A DNA stretch of 48,169 nucleotides from Paenibacillus typhae (GCF_900099765.1 NZ_FNDX01000047.1:1-48169); one strand, 5' to 3'; shown: positions 35,167 to 43,908, counted from the stretch's first letter. Numbers and translations are program-made. The notes: generated from the sequence alone by a model not told the origin.

Positions 35167-36420
35167 ATGAAATGGGAAGATTTGACCCCTGCGCAGCAGA
35201 GGGAGGTGGAGCGTCAGCTGGAAACGGCCGTTCGCAGTGCAGCGGAAATCGTGCCGGTGGAGGAACTGAAAAGCAAGCTGGTGAAGTCAGTGGGAACAGG
35301 GGTGCCGCTCAACATTAAGCTGGGGCTTGATCCGTCGGCACCCGATATTCATATCGGACATACCGTTGTTCTGCACAAACTGCGCCAGTTTCAGCAGTCC
35401 GGTCATCAGGTGCAGCTGATTATCGGGGATTTTACCGGAATGATCGGGGACCCTACTGGCAAATCAGAGACACGTAAACAGCTCAGCAGGGAGGAAGTGC
35501 AGCGTAATGCGGCTACCTACAGGCAGCAGATTTTCAAAATTCTTGATCCTGATAAAACCAGCCTGCTTCTCAATTCGGAGTGGCTTAGACCCATGGACTT
35601 TGCGGAGGTTGTTAATCTGGCGGCAAAAGTAACGGTGGCGCGGATGATGGAGCGGGATGATTTCGCCAAGCGGTTCCAGGCCGGGCAGGCGATCAGCGTG
35701 CATGAGTTCTTCTACCCGCTTATGCAGGGAATGGATTCGGTGGTGAGCAGGACGGATATCGAGATCGGCGGCACTGACCAGAAGTTCAATATCCTTATGG
35801 GTCGTACTCTGCAAAAGGAATATGGGGCGGAGCCCCAGGCCGTGGTCCTTATGCCGCTGCTTGAAGGGCTCGACGGAATCAGGAAGATGAGCAAGAGCCT
35901 GGGCAACTACATAGGCATTGATGAAGCACCGGATGAAATGTACGGTAAAACAATGTCCGTGCCGGATGAGCTGATGCTGAGATACTTCGAAATGGCGACC
36001 GATCTCAGTAATGAGGAGCTGGCGGAGCTGGAGCGGAGCCTGGATTCAGGAGCTGCCCATCCGCGGGATGTGAAGATGCGTCTGGCCCATACGCTGGTCC
36101 GGATGTACCATGGGGCAGAGGCGGCAGGGTCTGCACAGCGGCATTTTGTTACAGTGTTTCAGCAGCGTGCGCTGCCAGAGCAGATAGAGACCTACAGCCT
36201 TGCTGCCGCAGAGCTGAAGAACGGTACCCTCAAGCTGGTTAGGCTGCTGACGCTGCTCGGTTTTGCGGAGACGAATAGTGAGGCCAGACACAGCATCCGG
36301 CAGGGGGCAGTGAAGCTTAATGGAATCAAACTGGAGGAGCAGGCTGCAGAGGTCAGTCCGCAGGATGGGGATATTATTCAGGTAGGGAAGCGCAAGTTCG
36401 CCAGGCTGAATCTGATGTAA
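35167..36420 (+). CDS. tyrZ: tyrosyl-tRNA synthetase, TyrZ-type
   Basis: 417 residues. HIGH motif in DIHIGHTVVLHKL (about residues 50-60), KMSKS in RKMSKSLGNYIG, and a C-terminal S4-like RNA-binding domain (LVRLLTLLGFAETNSEARHS, then IRQGAVKLNGIKLEE). The IIGDFTGMIGDPTGKSETR motif and absence of the long insert in the Geobacillus/B. subtilis TyrS are features of the TyrZ type, although the gene sits at the usual tyrS locus next to rpsD. ATG 35167 has GAAGGAGG 8 nt upstream; a longer in-frame start at 35149 overlaps the ribosome site. Regulated by the Tyr T-box. Confidence 0.9.
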   Translation: MKWEDLTPAQQREVERQLETAVRSAAEIVPVEELKSKLVKSVGTGVPLNIKLGLDPSAPDIHIGHTVVLHKLRQFQQSGHQVQLIIGDFTGMIGDPTGKSETRKQLSREEVQRNAATYRQQIFKILDPDKTSLLLNSEWLRPMDFAEVVNLAAKVTVARMMERDDFAKRFQAGQAISVHEFFYPLMQGMDSVVSRTDIEIGGTDQKFNILMGRTLQKEYGAEPQAVVLMPLLEGLDGIRKMSKSLGNYIGIDEAPDEMYGKTMSVPDELMLRYFEMATDLSNEELAELERSLDSGAAHPRDVKMRLAHTLVRMYHGAEAAGSAQRHFVTVFQQRALPEQIETYSLAAAELKNGTLKLVRLLTLLGFAETNSEARHSIRQGAVKLNGIKLEEQAAEVSPQDGDIIQVGKRKFARLNLM

Positions 36421-36533
36421 AAAGACAACAAGTAGAAACGGCTATGCCGTCCTTCAGAGAAGGCGGTAACCGCTCTGCGAGAAAGATAAGGATGATTGAT
36501 AGCGTAAAACATATAAATTCTTATATTTCAAAA

Positions 36534-36559
36534 AAAGCCTCCGGAGAACCGGAGGCTTT
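36534..36559 (-). terminator. rho-independent terminator of rpsD
   Basis: AAAGCCTCCGG-AGAA-CCGGAGGCTTT perfect stem (11 bp); the A-run on the plus strand at 36530-36533 gives the T-run on the minus strand. Confidence 0.9.
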
Positions 36560-36572
36560 GATCGAACCAATC

Positions 36573-37172
36573 TTAACGGTTGTAGAACTCGACGATTTGC
36601 TTTTCATCGATATCCTGGGACAGCTCAGCGCGTTCCGGCAAACGAACATATTTGCCTTCGAATGCTGCATCAGCATATTCCAGGTAAGCTGGAAGGTGAT
36701 TGCGGTTTTCCAGAGCTTCCTTGATGGACTTCATGGAACGGCTTCTTTCACGAAGACCGATTACATCGCCTACGCTTACACGGTAAGAAGCGATGTCGAC
36801 TTTTTTGCCGTTTACGGTTACGTGGCCATGGGCTACCAGCTGACGTGCGCCTGCACGGGAGTTAGCAAATCCAAGACGGTAAACCAGGTTGTCCAGACGG
36901 CTTTCGAGCAGGAACATGAAGTTTTCGCCCGCGATACCCTGGAGCTTCTGAGCTTTGGAGAACAAAGTGCGGAATTGCTTCTCGCCCAAACCGTACATGT
37001 GACGGAGTTTTTGTTTTTCCAAAAGCTGCATTCCGTAGTTACTTACTTTTCTGCGTTGGTTAGCGCCATGCTGTCCCGGAGGGAAAGGGCGTTTCAGGTC
37101 TTTGCCTGTACCGCTAAGGGAAATGCCCAGACGGCGGCTGAGTTTGAATTTAGGTCCGGTGTAACGTGCCAT
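36573..37172 (-). CDS. rpsD: 30S ribosomal protein S4
   Basis: 199 residues, the usual Bacillales length. MARYTGPKFKLSRRLGISLS and the S4 RNA-binding domain (SRLDNLVYRLGFANSRAGAR, HGHVTVNGKKVDIASYRV) are unmistakable. The Cys4 zinc finger found in some S4 proteins is absent (C- form). It binds 16S rRNA early in 30S assembly and may repress its own mRNA through the leader. Highly expressed codon use. Placed after tyrZ but on the opposite strand (convergent). Confidence 0.97.
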   Translation of the reverse strand: MARYTGPKFKLSRRLGISLSGTGKDLKRPFPPGQHGANQRRKVSNYGMQLLEKQKLRHMYGLGEKQFRTLFSKAQKLQGIAGENFMFLLESRLDNLVYRLGFANSRAGARQLVAHGHVTVNGKKVDIASYRVSVGDVIGLRERSRSMKSIKEALENRNHLPAYLEYADAAFEGKYVRLPERAELSQDIDEKQIVEFYNR

Positions 37173-37361
37173 ATTAAAGTAGACTCCTTTATAATTGAAA
37201 TTTCATGGTAGGGCCTATTTGTGCCGCAACCGTCTTCGTGAAAGCGTGTATTTGGTTTCACTCTGCCTGGGAAGTTCAGCCGCTGCCCTGGCAGTAACGG
37301 GATGCGTGAGGGTGACACAACGTTACGCCCAAGTAAGACTTCTTATCAGTCTTGTTCAACA
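37173..37361 (-). promoter_or_regulatory. rpsD leader RNA, candidate S4 autoregulatory element
   Basis: The leader from the promoter to the ATG is about 189 nt and GC-rich with several stems, for example AAGACT-N7-AGTCTT (37335-37353) and CTGCC-AGG-GCAG. B. subtilis rpsD has a long structured leader bound by S4; the length and position suggest the same here. The exact pseudoknot was not traced. Confidence 0.45.
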
Positions 37362-37367
37362 ATAAAT

Positions 37368-37395
37368 ATTATATGAAAACAACAGGCAAAGTCAA
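37368..37395 (-). promoter_or_regulatory. strong sigma-A promoter of rpsD
   Basis: On the minus strand TTGACT (37395-37390) and TATAAT (37373-37368), 16-nt spacing. Confidence 0.8.
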
Positions 37396-37563
37396 GTTCT
37401 TCTTTTATAAGATTTTGTCTATCTTTGTCGTTAGTTCTTTGGTCCTAAAAAAAATCCCGGGTTTTAGGAAAATATAATGCATTACAGGAAGAAAGGGAGT
37501 AAAATATAGCTAATTAGATGTTACCGGATATATTTAATTTGAGATGCAAAGGGGATCCTATTT

Positions 37564-39567
37564 ATGTCGGAACAGGAAGCATGCGTTCAGAAAGATACAC
37601 GTATGCTGTTGCAGGACACAATGCAATCAAGCGGAGACTCAGGTGATCCCGCCGCGTGGCTGAGGGAGACGGATATCGTATCCTATGATTTCCCGTACGC
37701 AGGCCAATTGCTTGCAGAGAGCTTCAGAGAGTGGCGGGGGCTGAAGGTGCCTCCGTTTGCAAAGCTGTGGGATTGGTGTGTACTTAACTATAAAGGAGAA
37801 TGGATTGAAGCGGCTGACGGGACCGGTGCACAGAGCGGGCTCTGGAGAACAGAGTGGGAGAAGGGCGCAGCCGGCAGCCTGGACTCACGGGAGCCTGTTA
37901 CATTCGCCGCAGAAGTTCCGGCGGACAGTTCCGGGGTGCAGCTGCTGGTGCTCCCTGTGTTTACAAGAAGCAAAGGTGAAATCTTTGCCCTGCTTGGCTG
38001 TGCAATGCCGGCTGAGCAATACCAGCTGGGCGGGCGGCATACGGCAGAAGCGATGGCGATGCACTACCAGACCTGCTTTTACCGCAGGTTCGAGCATGTA
38101 TTTGTCTCTGATCTGGCAGGCGTACACCAGCATGCCGAGCGTGAAAGCAGCCGCCGCTCCCTGTTGTTCCAGATCGTCCAGCGGATGCATGACAACATTG
38201 ACGTCAACGCTGTGCTGACCGAGGTGATCGACAGCATCTCTGCGATGTATCCGGGTGTAAGGCTGGAGCTGTTCATGTCGCAGGATCACCGCAGCACCCA
38301 CCCGCAGGTCAAACCGCTGCCGCTGCGCTGGGGCAAGGACGATGTCTGCGCCAAGGCCTTCAAGGACGGGCGCGTGACTTTGCATGCCGGGCGTGATAAT
38401 AATTCTGTAGAGATCGGCCTGCCGCTGGGCGGCAAGCAGGGGATATACGGCGTATTTCATATGATGCTGGACAAGCCATCCTTCCCGGCTGTGGATCTCC
38501 GTTTTCTGTCCATGATTGCTGATACTGCAGGAACAGCCTTCGAGAACGCCAAGCTGTATGAGCGATCCAATCAGCTGATCCGCGAGCTGCGCATGATGAG
38601 TGAGCTGACCCAGCGCCTCAACCAGAGTCTGCGGCTCGGGGACATTTTCCAATACGCCTTTGAAGAGCTGCTGGAGATGTTCGGCGCCGATTACTGCTGT
38701 ATACTGCACCTTAATGAAGAGAAGGGCGGTCTTGAAGCGATTGCCTGCAACTTTCCGCCGCTGCGCGGTGAGATTATCGAAACAGGCAAGGGCCTGGGCG
38801 GACAGGTGTATGAACTGGGGGAGCCGCTTATTTTATCAGAATACAGCAATACCGCAGGCGTCTCTTCCCGGCTAATGACCGCAACGGAGTCGCAGTCGGT
38901 GATTGCAACTCCGCTGAATGTGGGCGGAGAGGTCCGCGGCGCGATTATGCTGACCCACCGCGAGCCGCATTATTTCTCCTATGACAGCTTCCGTCTGCTG
39001 CAGGCGATGGCGGGGCACATTGGACTCGCGGTCGGCAATGCCCGCCTGCATGCCGAGGTCCGCTATCTGGCGAACCGGGACAGCCTGACCGGCCTGTACG
39101 CCCGGCACTATTTGGATGAGGAGATCAAGGAGCGGCAGACAAAAGATTTCTGCGGAACGCTGGTTGTAGTAGACATCGACCAGTTCAAGATGGTGAACGA
39201 TACATACGGTCACCAAAAGGGTGACAAGATCCTGAAGCAGGTCAGTGAAATTGTCAAATCTTCCATCCGGCAAGGTGATATAGCAGCAAGATGGGGCGGT
39301 GAGGAGCTTGCGGTCTATCTGCCGCAGCTTGGAATCCAGCAGGCCCGGTTCGTGGCTGAACGGATCCGCAAGCGGGTGATGGGCGAGACGGAGCCGCGGG
39401 TCACGGTATCCTGCGGAATCGCTGAATGGAGCTGGACGGATGAGCGGGTAAGCGTGGAATCCCTTTTTTACAGGGCGGATATGGCGCTTTATGAGGCAAA
39501 AAATAACGGGCGGAACCAGGTGGTCATTGACAGCAAAAATTCAGATGTAACTCTTAAGAATCCTTAG
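37564..39567 (+). CDS. GAF-domain diguanylate cyclase
   Basis: 667 residues, no signal or clear membrane segment. The N-terminal 200 residues are of unknown type. A weak GAF-like region lies at about 205-325 and a clear GAF domain at about 340-495 (LEMFGADYCCILHLNEEKGG, GLGGQVYELGEPLILSEYSN). The C-terminal GGDEF domain (about 505-660) has DSLTGLYARHYL, VVVDIDQFKMVNDTYGHQKG and the active-site motif GGEEL. The inhibitory site RQGD lies five residues before GGEEL. It should make cyclic di-GMP from GTP in response to a small ligand. AAAGGGG precedes the ATG. Confidence 0.9.
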   Translation: MSEQEACVQKDTRMLLQDTMQSSGDSGDPAAWLRETDIVSYDFPYAGQLLAESFREWRGLKVPPFAKLWDWCVLNYKGEWIEAADGTGAQSGLWRTEWEKGAAGSLDSREPVTFAAEVPADSSGVQLLVLPVFTRSKGEIFALLGCAMPAEQYQLGGRHTAEAMAMHYQTCFYRRFEHVFVSDLAGVHQHAERESSRRSLLFQIVQRMHDNIDVNAVLTEVIDSISAMYPGVRLELFMSQDHRSTHPQVKPLPLRWGKDDVCAKAFKDGRVTLHAGRDNNSVEIGLPLGGKQGIYGVFHMMLDKPSFPAVDLRFLSMIADTAGTAFENAKLYERSNQLIRELRMMSELTQRLNQSLRLGDIFQYAFEELLEMFGADYCCILHLNEEKGGLEAIACNFPPLRGEIIETGKGLGGQVYELGEPLILSEYSNTAGVSSRLMTATESQSVIATPLNVGGEVRGAIMLTHREPHYFSYDSFRLLQAMAGHIGLAVGNARLHAEVRYLANRDSLTGLYARHYLDEEIKERQTKDFCGTLVVVDIDQFKMVNDTYGHQKGDKILKQVSEIVKSSIRQGDIAARWGGEELAVYLPQLGIQQARFVAERIRKRVMGETEPRVTVSCGIAEWSWTDERVSVESLFYRADMALYEAKNNGRNQVVIDSKNSDVTLKNP

Positions 39568-39595
39568 GCTACCGGCCAAAAGGGTTCTTTTTTTT
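39556..39595 (+). terminator. rho-independent terminator overlapping the end of the GGDEF gene
   Basis: AAGAATCCTT at 39556-39565 pairs with AAGGGTTCTT at 39580-39589 (one G-U), followed by a T-run. The left arm includes the last codons. Confidence 0.75.
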
Positions 39596-39731
39596 GCTAG
39601 ATAAGAACGGAGTCCCTCAAAGCGTCGAAGTGTGCTTCCATGTTAGACCCCATTTAGGGTTTTATAGTGCATAAGCCTGTGCTAGAAGGAGAACCCTAGA
39701 AAGATAAACGATCAGGAAAGGCATGGGTGCC

Positions 39732-40574
39732 ATGAAAATACCGGTCTTGTCACATAAGCAAGGACTCTCGGCGGTTGCTGCCCTGCTGCTGCTCAGTGGA
39801 TGCGCTGCACCCGGCGGCCGGCCGGCCGCGGAGGAGTTGAATCTGGCTCTGGCCGGAATGGACGGAAAGGATGCCGTTACGTTTGAAGGCTCGGCGGCAC
39901 TCCTCATAGCGGGGAAGCCTGTACCGGAGTCAGCCCTGTATTATGGAGGCAAAGTGCAGGACCATAGCCGGATCAGCCTGTATTCCCTGCTTCCGGATGA
40001 GGCGGGGGAGACCAGGTCGGTACCTGTGCAAGGCGTGAAAAAGTCAGGCCGGAGCAAGGCAGCCGCTCCCTCCTTCTATACAAAGCTGGAGAAGAAGAAT
40101 GGGGAATGGCAGCCTCAGCAATCCGGTGAAGCCGGCAGGCTTGCCGGCCTCAACCCCCTGCAGCAGCTGGAGGAGCTGCAGAAGCCGGACACGCAGGTAA
40201 CTGAGGAATCCGGTTCTTCCGGCGGAATCCGGGTGCTGCGGATCAGGTTAAGTCCTGCTGAAGCCAAGCGGCAGCTGTCTGAGGAGCTGGAACGGGAAAT
40301 GCAGGCAATCCGGCAAGAGTCAGTAGCTGAATCTGCCGGGCAGACTGCTGAGGTCAGGGAAGCGATGGATACGCTTTGGACACAGAAATCCAGGGAGCTT
40401 AAACAGCGGATAGATGAAGCTGAAGTGACCTCCGTCTATTTTATGAAGGTGGACTCCAGGCACAGCCTGCCCAAGAGATTGACCTGGACGCGGACCATCC
40501 GTTATCCGGGGATGACAGATCCCGCAGACGGGGAAGCATATGTGACCAAGGTGGATTTTTACGGCTATCAATAG
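39732..40574 (+). CDS. lipoprotein of unknown function
   Basis: 280 residues if started at ATG 39732; ATG 39723 is in frame but is only one base from the AGGAAAGG ribosome site. Signal peptide with lipobox LLSGC (about residues 17-21). The mature part is rich in Glu, Gln and Lys, with a predicted helical region (LSEELEREMQAIRQESVAE) and a C-terminal strand region (TSVYFMKVDSRHSLPKRLTW). I do not recognise the family; a membrane-bound envelope role is all that can be inferred. A promoter and the aminopeptidase gene follow. Confidence 0.7.
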   Translation: MKIPVLSHKQGLSAVAALLLLSGCAAPGGRPAAEELNLALAGMDGKDAVTFEGSAALLIAGKPVPESALYYGGKVQDHSRISLYSLLPDEAGETRSVPVQGVKKSGRSKAAAPSFYTKLEKKNGEWQPQQSGEAGRLAGLNPLQQLEELQKPDTQVTEESGSSGGIRVLRIRLSPAEAKRQLSEELEREMQAIRQESVAESAGQTAEVREAMDTLWTQKSRELKQRIDEAEVTSVYFMKVDSRHSLPKRLTWTRTIRYPGMTDPADGEAYVTKVDFYGYQ

Positions 40575-40596
40575 AAGGTTACCGGGCAAGGAAGGC

Positions 40597-40624
40597 TTGC
40601 GCTGAGTAGAGGGCGTGCTACAAT
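40597..40624 (+). promoter_or_regulatory. candidate sigma-A promoter of the M29 aminopeptidase gene
   Basis: TTGCGC at 40597-40602 and TACAAT at 40619-40624, 16-nt spacing, 45 nt before the start codon. Confidence 0.55.
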
Positions 40625-40668
40625 AGAACGGTATGCCATTTTTATGTAAGAGGAAGGAAGCGAGCAGG

Positions 40669-41784
40669 ATGAAGGATCCAAGAATTCAAAAGCTGGTGGC
40701 AAACCTTGTGGGTTATTCCGTAGACGTGCAGCCGGGCGAAAATGTGCTGGTCGAAATGATCGGCAGCGAAAGAGATTTGATCAAAGCAGTTGTGGAGGAG
40801 GTCGGTAAAGCCGGCGGCAACGCTTTTGTCCAGCTGACTGACCGCACCGTTCTGCGCAGCATGCTTAAATATGCAACCCCGGAGGGGATTAAGACCTGGG
40901 CTGAGATCGACCTGAACCGCATGAAGCAGATGGATTGCTATATCGGTATCCGTGCCGGCGAGAATGTCAACGATCTGGCAGATGTGCCGGAAGAAAATAT
41001 GAAGCTGTACAATTCCCTCTATTCTCATCCGGTACATAGCGAGCAGCGTGTCAAGCATACCAAATGGGTAGTTCTGCGTTATCCTAACGCGAGCATGGCC
41101 CAGCTGGCCAACACCACCACAGAAGCTTTTGAAGACTTCTACTTTGAAGTATGCAACCTGGATTATGCCAAGATGGACAAAGCCCAGGATGCCCTTGCGG
41201 AGCTTATGCGGAAGACAGACAAGGTGCGGATCACAGGTCCCGGAACAGAGCTCACCTTCTCGATCAAAGGAATCGGTGCGGAGAAATGCTCCGGCCAGAA
41301 AAATATCCCTGACGGTGAAGTCTACAGCGCTCCTGTCCGCGATTCCGTTAACGGAACGATCAGCTATAACGCGGCCACGTTGTACAACGGCATCACTTTT
41401 GAAAATGTGAAATTCCGCTTCGAGAACGGAAAAATTGTGGAAGCGACCAGCAATGATACTGCCCGCCTTAACGAAATTCTTGATTCCGACGACGGTGCGC
41501 GCCATATCGGTGAATTCGCAATCGGCTTCAATCCGTACATCCTGCATCCGATGAAGGACATTCTGTTCGATGAGAAAATCGCCGGCAGCCTTCACTTCAC
41601 TCCGGGGCAGGCATATGATGTGACCGACAACGGCAACCGTTCCTCCATCCACTGGGATCTTGTACTGATCCAGCGTCCCGAGTACGGCGGCGGGGAGATT
41701 TATTTTGATGATGTGCTGATCCGCAAGGATGGAATTTTCGTGATTCCGGAGCTTGATGGTCTGAATCCAGAAAACCTGAAATAA
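40669..41784 (+). CDS. M29-family aminopeptidase (AmpS/PepS type)
   Basis: 371 residues from ATG 40669, with AGGAAGGAAG upstream; an in-frame ATG at 40633 lacks such a site. M29 landmarks: GENVLVEMIGSERDLIKAVV, RAGENVNDLADVP, TKWVVLRYPNASMAQLAN, DKVRITGPGTELTFSIKG, then NIPDGEVYSAPVRDSVNG (metal-binding Glu) and FAIGFNPYILHPMKDILFDE, SIHWDLVLI near the end. It removes N-terminal residues from peptides in the cytosol with a two-metal centre. Confidence 0.93.
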   Translation: MKDPRIQKLVANLVGYSVDVQPGENVLVEMIGSERDLIKAVVEEVGKAGGNAFVQLTDRTVLRSMLKYATPEGIKTWAEIDLNRMKQMDCYIGIRAGENVNDLADVPEENMKLYNSLYSHPVHSEQRVKHTKWVVLRYPNASMAQLANTTTEAFEDFYFEVCNLDYAKMDKAQDALAELMRKTDKVRITGPGTELTFSIKGIGAEKCSGQKNIPDGEVYSAPVRDSVNGTISYNAATLYNGITFENVKFRFENGKIVEATSNDTARLNEILDSDDGARHIGEFAIGFNPYILHPMKDILFDEKIAGSLHFTPGQAYDVTDNGNRSSIHWDLVLIQRPEYGGGEIYFDDVLIRKDGIFVIPELDGLNPENLK

Positions 41785-41898
41785 AATGTAATCAACAGAA
41801 AACACCTTGCGCGAGTAAGCGGATTCAAGGTATCATGGAATTGGTTACAAATGAACAAGCGAACTAAGTTTTTCTAATCAAGTTGCGGAGGGATTCCT

Positions 41899-42144
41899 AT
41901 GTCCAGTAACAATGCGGCAATCGTGGATATTGCCCAAACGGCAAGCCAGTTCAACTCATCAATCGTCCTTCAGGCGGACAACAAGTACATTGACGTAAAG
42001 AGTATCCTTGGGTTGTTTACAACTCTGGTTTCCAGTCAAAGCTACGAACTTCATGTTCACGGCACTGATGCCGAAGAAGCAAAGAAAGCAATGAGCGAAG
42101 TTTTCTCCAAGCACGGTCTGAATTTTACGGTTGTTGCTGAGTAA
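41899..42144 (+). CDS. HPr-family protein without the catalytic histidine (Crh-like)
   Basis: 81 residues. An ungapped comparison with HPr (QTASQFNSS, IDVKSILGL) places Ser35 at the HPr Ser46 position, which is conserved. His15 and Arg17 positions are Asn4 and Ala6 (MSSNNAAIV), so it cannot accept phosphate from enzyme I in the usual way. The first HPr strand (residues 1-11) is missing; an in-frame TAA at 41875 excludes an upstream start. Instead, the C-terminus has an extra strand FTVVAE after the last helix, resembling FKVTA of HPr strand 1. It may thus be a circularly permuted Crh-like regulator. GGAGG before the ATG. Monocistronic, with a terminator. Confidence 0.8.
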   Translation: MSSNNAAIVDIAQTASQFNSSIVLQADNKYIDVKSILGLFTTLVSSQSYELHVHGTDAEEAKKAMSEVFSKHGLNFTVVAE

Positions 42145-42160
42145 TCTATCAGCCTCAAAG

Positions 42161-42191
42161 ACGTCCTGCCTATGCGGCAGGGCGTTTTTTT
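42161..42191 (+). terminator. rho-independent terminator of the HPr-like gene
   Basis: ACGTCCTGCC-TATGC-GGCAGGGCGT followed by TTTTTT. Confidence 0.9.
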
Positions 42192-42211
42192 GCAGTCGTG
42201 AAACTGAATTC

Positions 42212-42240
42212 TTGTATTGAATCTCAATTTCGACTAATAT
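42212..42240 (+). promoter_or_regulatory. candidate promoter of ylaN
   Basis: TTGTAT at 42212-42217 and TAATAT at 42235-42240, 17-nt spacing, about 50 nt before the start codon. Confidence 0.5.
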
Positions 42241-42292
42241 TAAACTAAATAGCAATAACAGCTGTAACTTTTGGACATGGGGGGGAAAATGC

Positions 42293-42595
42293 ATGACTTC
42301 ATCGGATTTGCAGGAACAGCTTAATCTTAAAGCAATTACTCTTCTACAAGAAGATGCCGATAAAATTCAGAAGCTCATCGAAGTGCAGATGGAGAATCTG
42401 GCGACTCGTTATTGCCCTCTCTATGAGGAAGTGCTGGATACCCAGATGTACGGCTTCTCCAGAGAGGTCGATTTTGCGGTCAGAGCGGGGCTTGTACCAG
42501 AGTATACAGGTAAGCAGGTACTGAGTGAGCTGGAGCGTAATCTGGCTGTGCTGTACGAGGCGCTGAACAAGAAGGCGGAAGAGCGCGGGAATTAG
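42293..42595 (+). CDS. ylaN: YlaN (DUF1507) family protein
   Basis: 100 residues. The pattern RYCPLYEEVLDTQMYGFSRE, then VDFAVRAGLV and a C-terminal LSELERNLAVLYEAL helix is that of YlaN. In B. subtilis and staphylococci YlaN is linked to iron homeostasis and binds Fur. Predicted to be a small helical cytosolic protein. A G-rich site (GGGGGGGAAAA) lies before the ATG. Own promoter and terminator. Confidence 0.93.
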   Translation: MTSSDLQEQLNLKAITLLQEDADKIQKLIEVQMENLATRYCPLYEEVLDTQMYGFSREVDFAVRAGLVPEYTGKQVLSELERNLAVLYEALNKKAEERGN

Positions 42596-42619
42596 GCGAA
42601 GCTTCCAGCTGTTCATAAA

Positions 42620-42658
42620 AACGCACATGAGGGTTAGTGCCGCCCATGTGCGTTTTTT
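42620..42658. terminator. terminator between ylaN and the antiporter gene
   Basis: AACGCACATG pairs with CATGTGCGTT, 15-nt loop, T-run after; the A-rich left flank may help the converging gene. Confidence 0.85.
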
Positions 42659-42685
42659 GTTGTACAGCAATGGTGGAGAATGAGC

Positions 42686-43765
42686 CTATACGAGATAGAA
42701 GGAGACTCCAAGAATCATATAGACCGCCAGCAGCAGCAGCCCTTCGTACCAGTTGGTTGAACCGTCCTGTATAATAGACTTGGCTATAAACACGGAGACG
42801 GCGATGGCCACAATCTCTATAGTCGTAAAGACGATGTCCATGGTATTGCCCAGGAAGTAGCTGGCGAAGATGAGGACAGGCGCTACAAACAGGGCGATCT
42901 GCAGGCTGCTGCCGACAGCGATCTCTACTGCAGCCCCGATTTTGTTCTTCATGGCCAGCATAATCGCCGCACTGTGCTCAGCTGCATTCCCGATAATAGC
43001 GACGAGGAACGCTCCGACGAACAGTTCACTGAAGCCGAAGCGCTCGGTCAGCGTCTCCAGCGTGCCGACCAGCCATTCGCTGACAAAAGCGACCATTACC
43101 GTAGCCAGAATCAGATACAGGATCGACTTGCCCTTGGACCAGGCAGGGGCATGTTCGTTGGGCAGCTCCTCTGCGCTGTCATCCGTTACATCGGCCAGAT
43201 ATTTCTTGTGGGTAATCATGGAGAAGATCAGCCACGCCATATAAGAGGCAATAAGCAGACCCGCTACAACCAGGCTTAGCACATCCGTGTCCCGTTCGGT
43301 GATGGAGTGGGTGTTAAAGAACATGGCAGGAACAAAGAGGGCGATGACTGCAACGATCATCAGTGAGCCGTTGAGCCCGGCCAGCGTGACGTTGAAATTC
43401 TGAACCTTGAACTTCATTCCTCCGGCAAAAATGCTCAGGCCCAGCACCAGCAGCAGGTTGCCGATAATGGAGCCGGTGAGACTCGCTTTGACCATGTCAA
43501 ACAGCCCTTCCTTGACCAGGAAGAAGGCGATGATCAGCTCTGCGGCATTACCGAAGGTGGCATTAAGAAAGCCCCCCAGCCGCTGTCCGGCATAGTGGGC
43601 TACGCTTTCGGTTGCCCGGCCGAGGAAGCCGGCTACAAAAACAACCGCAACTGCGGATAACACGAATTGCAGCGTGTGATCCCAGTCCGCATAATGTCCG
43701 ACTGCGCTTAAGATAAAAGTGATTATCAGCAGCGCCGGAGAAATCCATTTTTTCAAGTGAAACAC
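42686..43765 (-). CDS. calcium/proton (cation) antiporter, CaCA/Cax family
   Basis: 359 residues with about 11 membrane segments in two inverted halves. Each half has the CaCA repeat motif: TFGNAAELIIAFFLVKEG in the first and IIGNAAEHSAAIMLAMKNKI in the second. The size and the two G-N-A-A-E motifs fit the ChaA/YfkE/Cax group, which exchanges Ca2+ for H+ at the cytoplasmic membrane. An acidic loop DDSAEELPNEH joins the halves. Predicted to expel calcium; other cations are possible. Confidence 0.92.
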   Translation of the reverse strand: MFHLKKWISPALLIITFILSAVGHYADWDHTLQFVLSAVAVVFVAGFLGRATESVAHYAGQRLGGFLNATFGNAAELIIAFFLVKEGLFDMVKASLTGSIIGNLLLVLGLSIFAGGMKFKVQNFNVTLAGLNGSLMIVAVIALFVPAMFFNTHSITERDTDVLSLVVAGLLIASYMAWLIFSMITHKKYLADVTDDSAEELPNEHAPAWSKGKSILYLILATVMVAFVSEWLVGTLETLTERFGFSELFVGAFLVAIIGNAAEHSAAIMLAMKNKIGAAVEIAVGSSLQIALFVAPVLIFASYFLGNTMDIVFTTIEIVAIAVSVFIAKSIIQDGSTNWYEGLLLLAVYMILGVSFYLV

Positions 43766-43848
43766 ACCCCGATCTTTGTATGTAGGTTAAATTCATATTT
43801 CAATATACCCAAATTAAACCGGAGTGTAAACGGTGCTGCAGAAGTCAT

Positions 43849-43878
43849 TTGCTTTTTAGCCTGTTTTCGAATTACAAT
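43849..43878 (+). promoter_or_regulatory. candidate promoter of the Asp23 gene
   Basis: TTGCTT at 43849-43854 and TACAAT at 43873-43878, 18-nt spacing, 31 nt before the start codon. Confidence 0.5.
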
Positions 43879-43908
43879 AATTGATAATGAGTGTAGGGGG
43901 GATATGGC

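Noticed and set aside
40642..41805. Minus-strand frame of 387 codons opposite the M29 aminopeptidase
   Set aside because: Shadow frame; the plus-strand frame has the family motifs, a ribosome site and a promoter.
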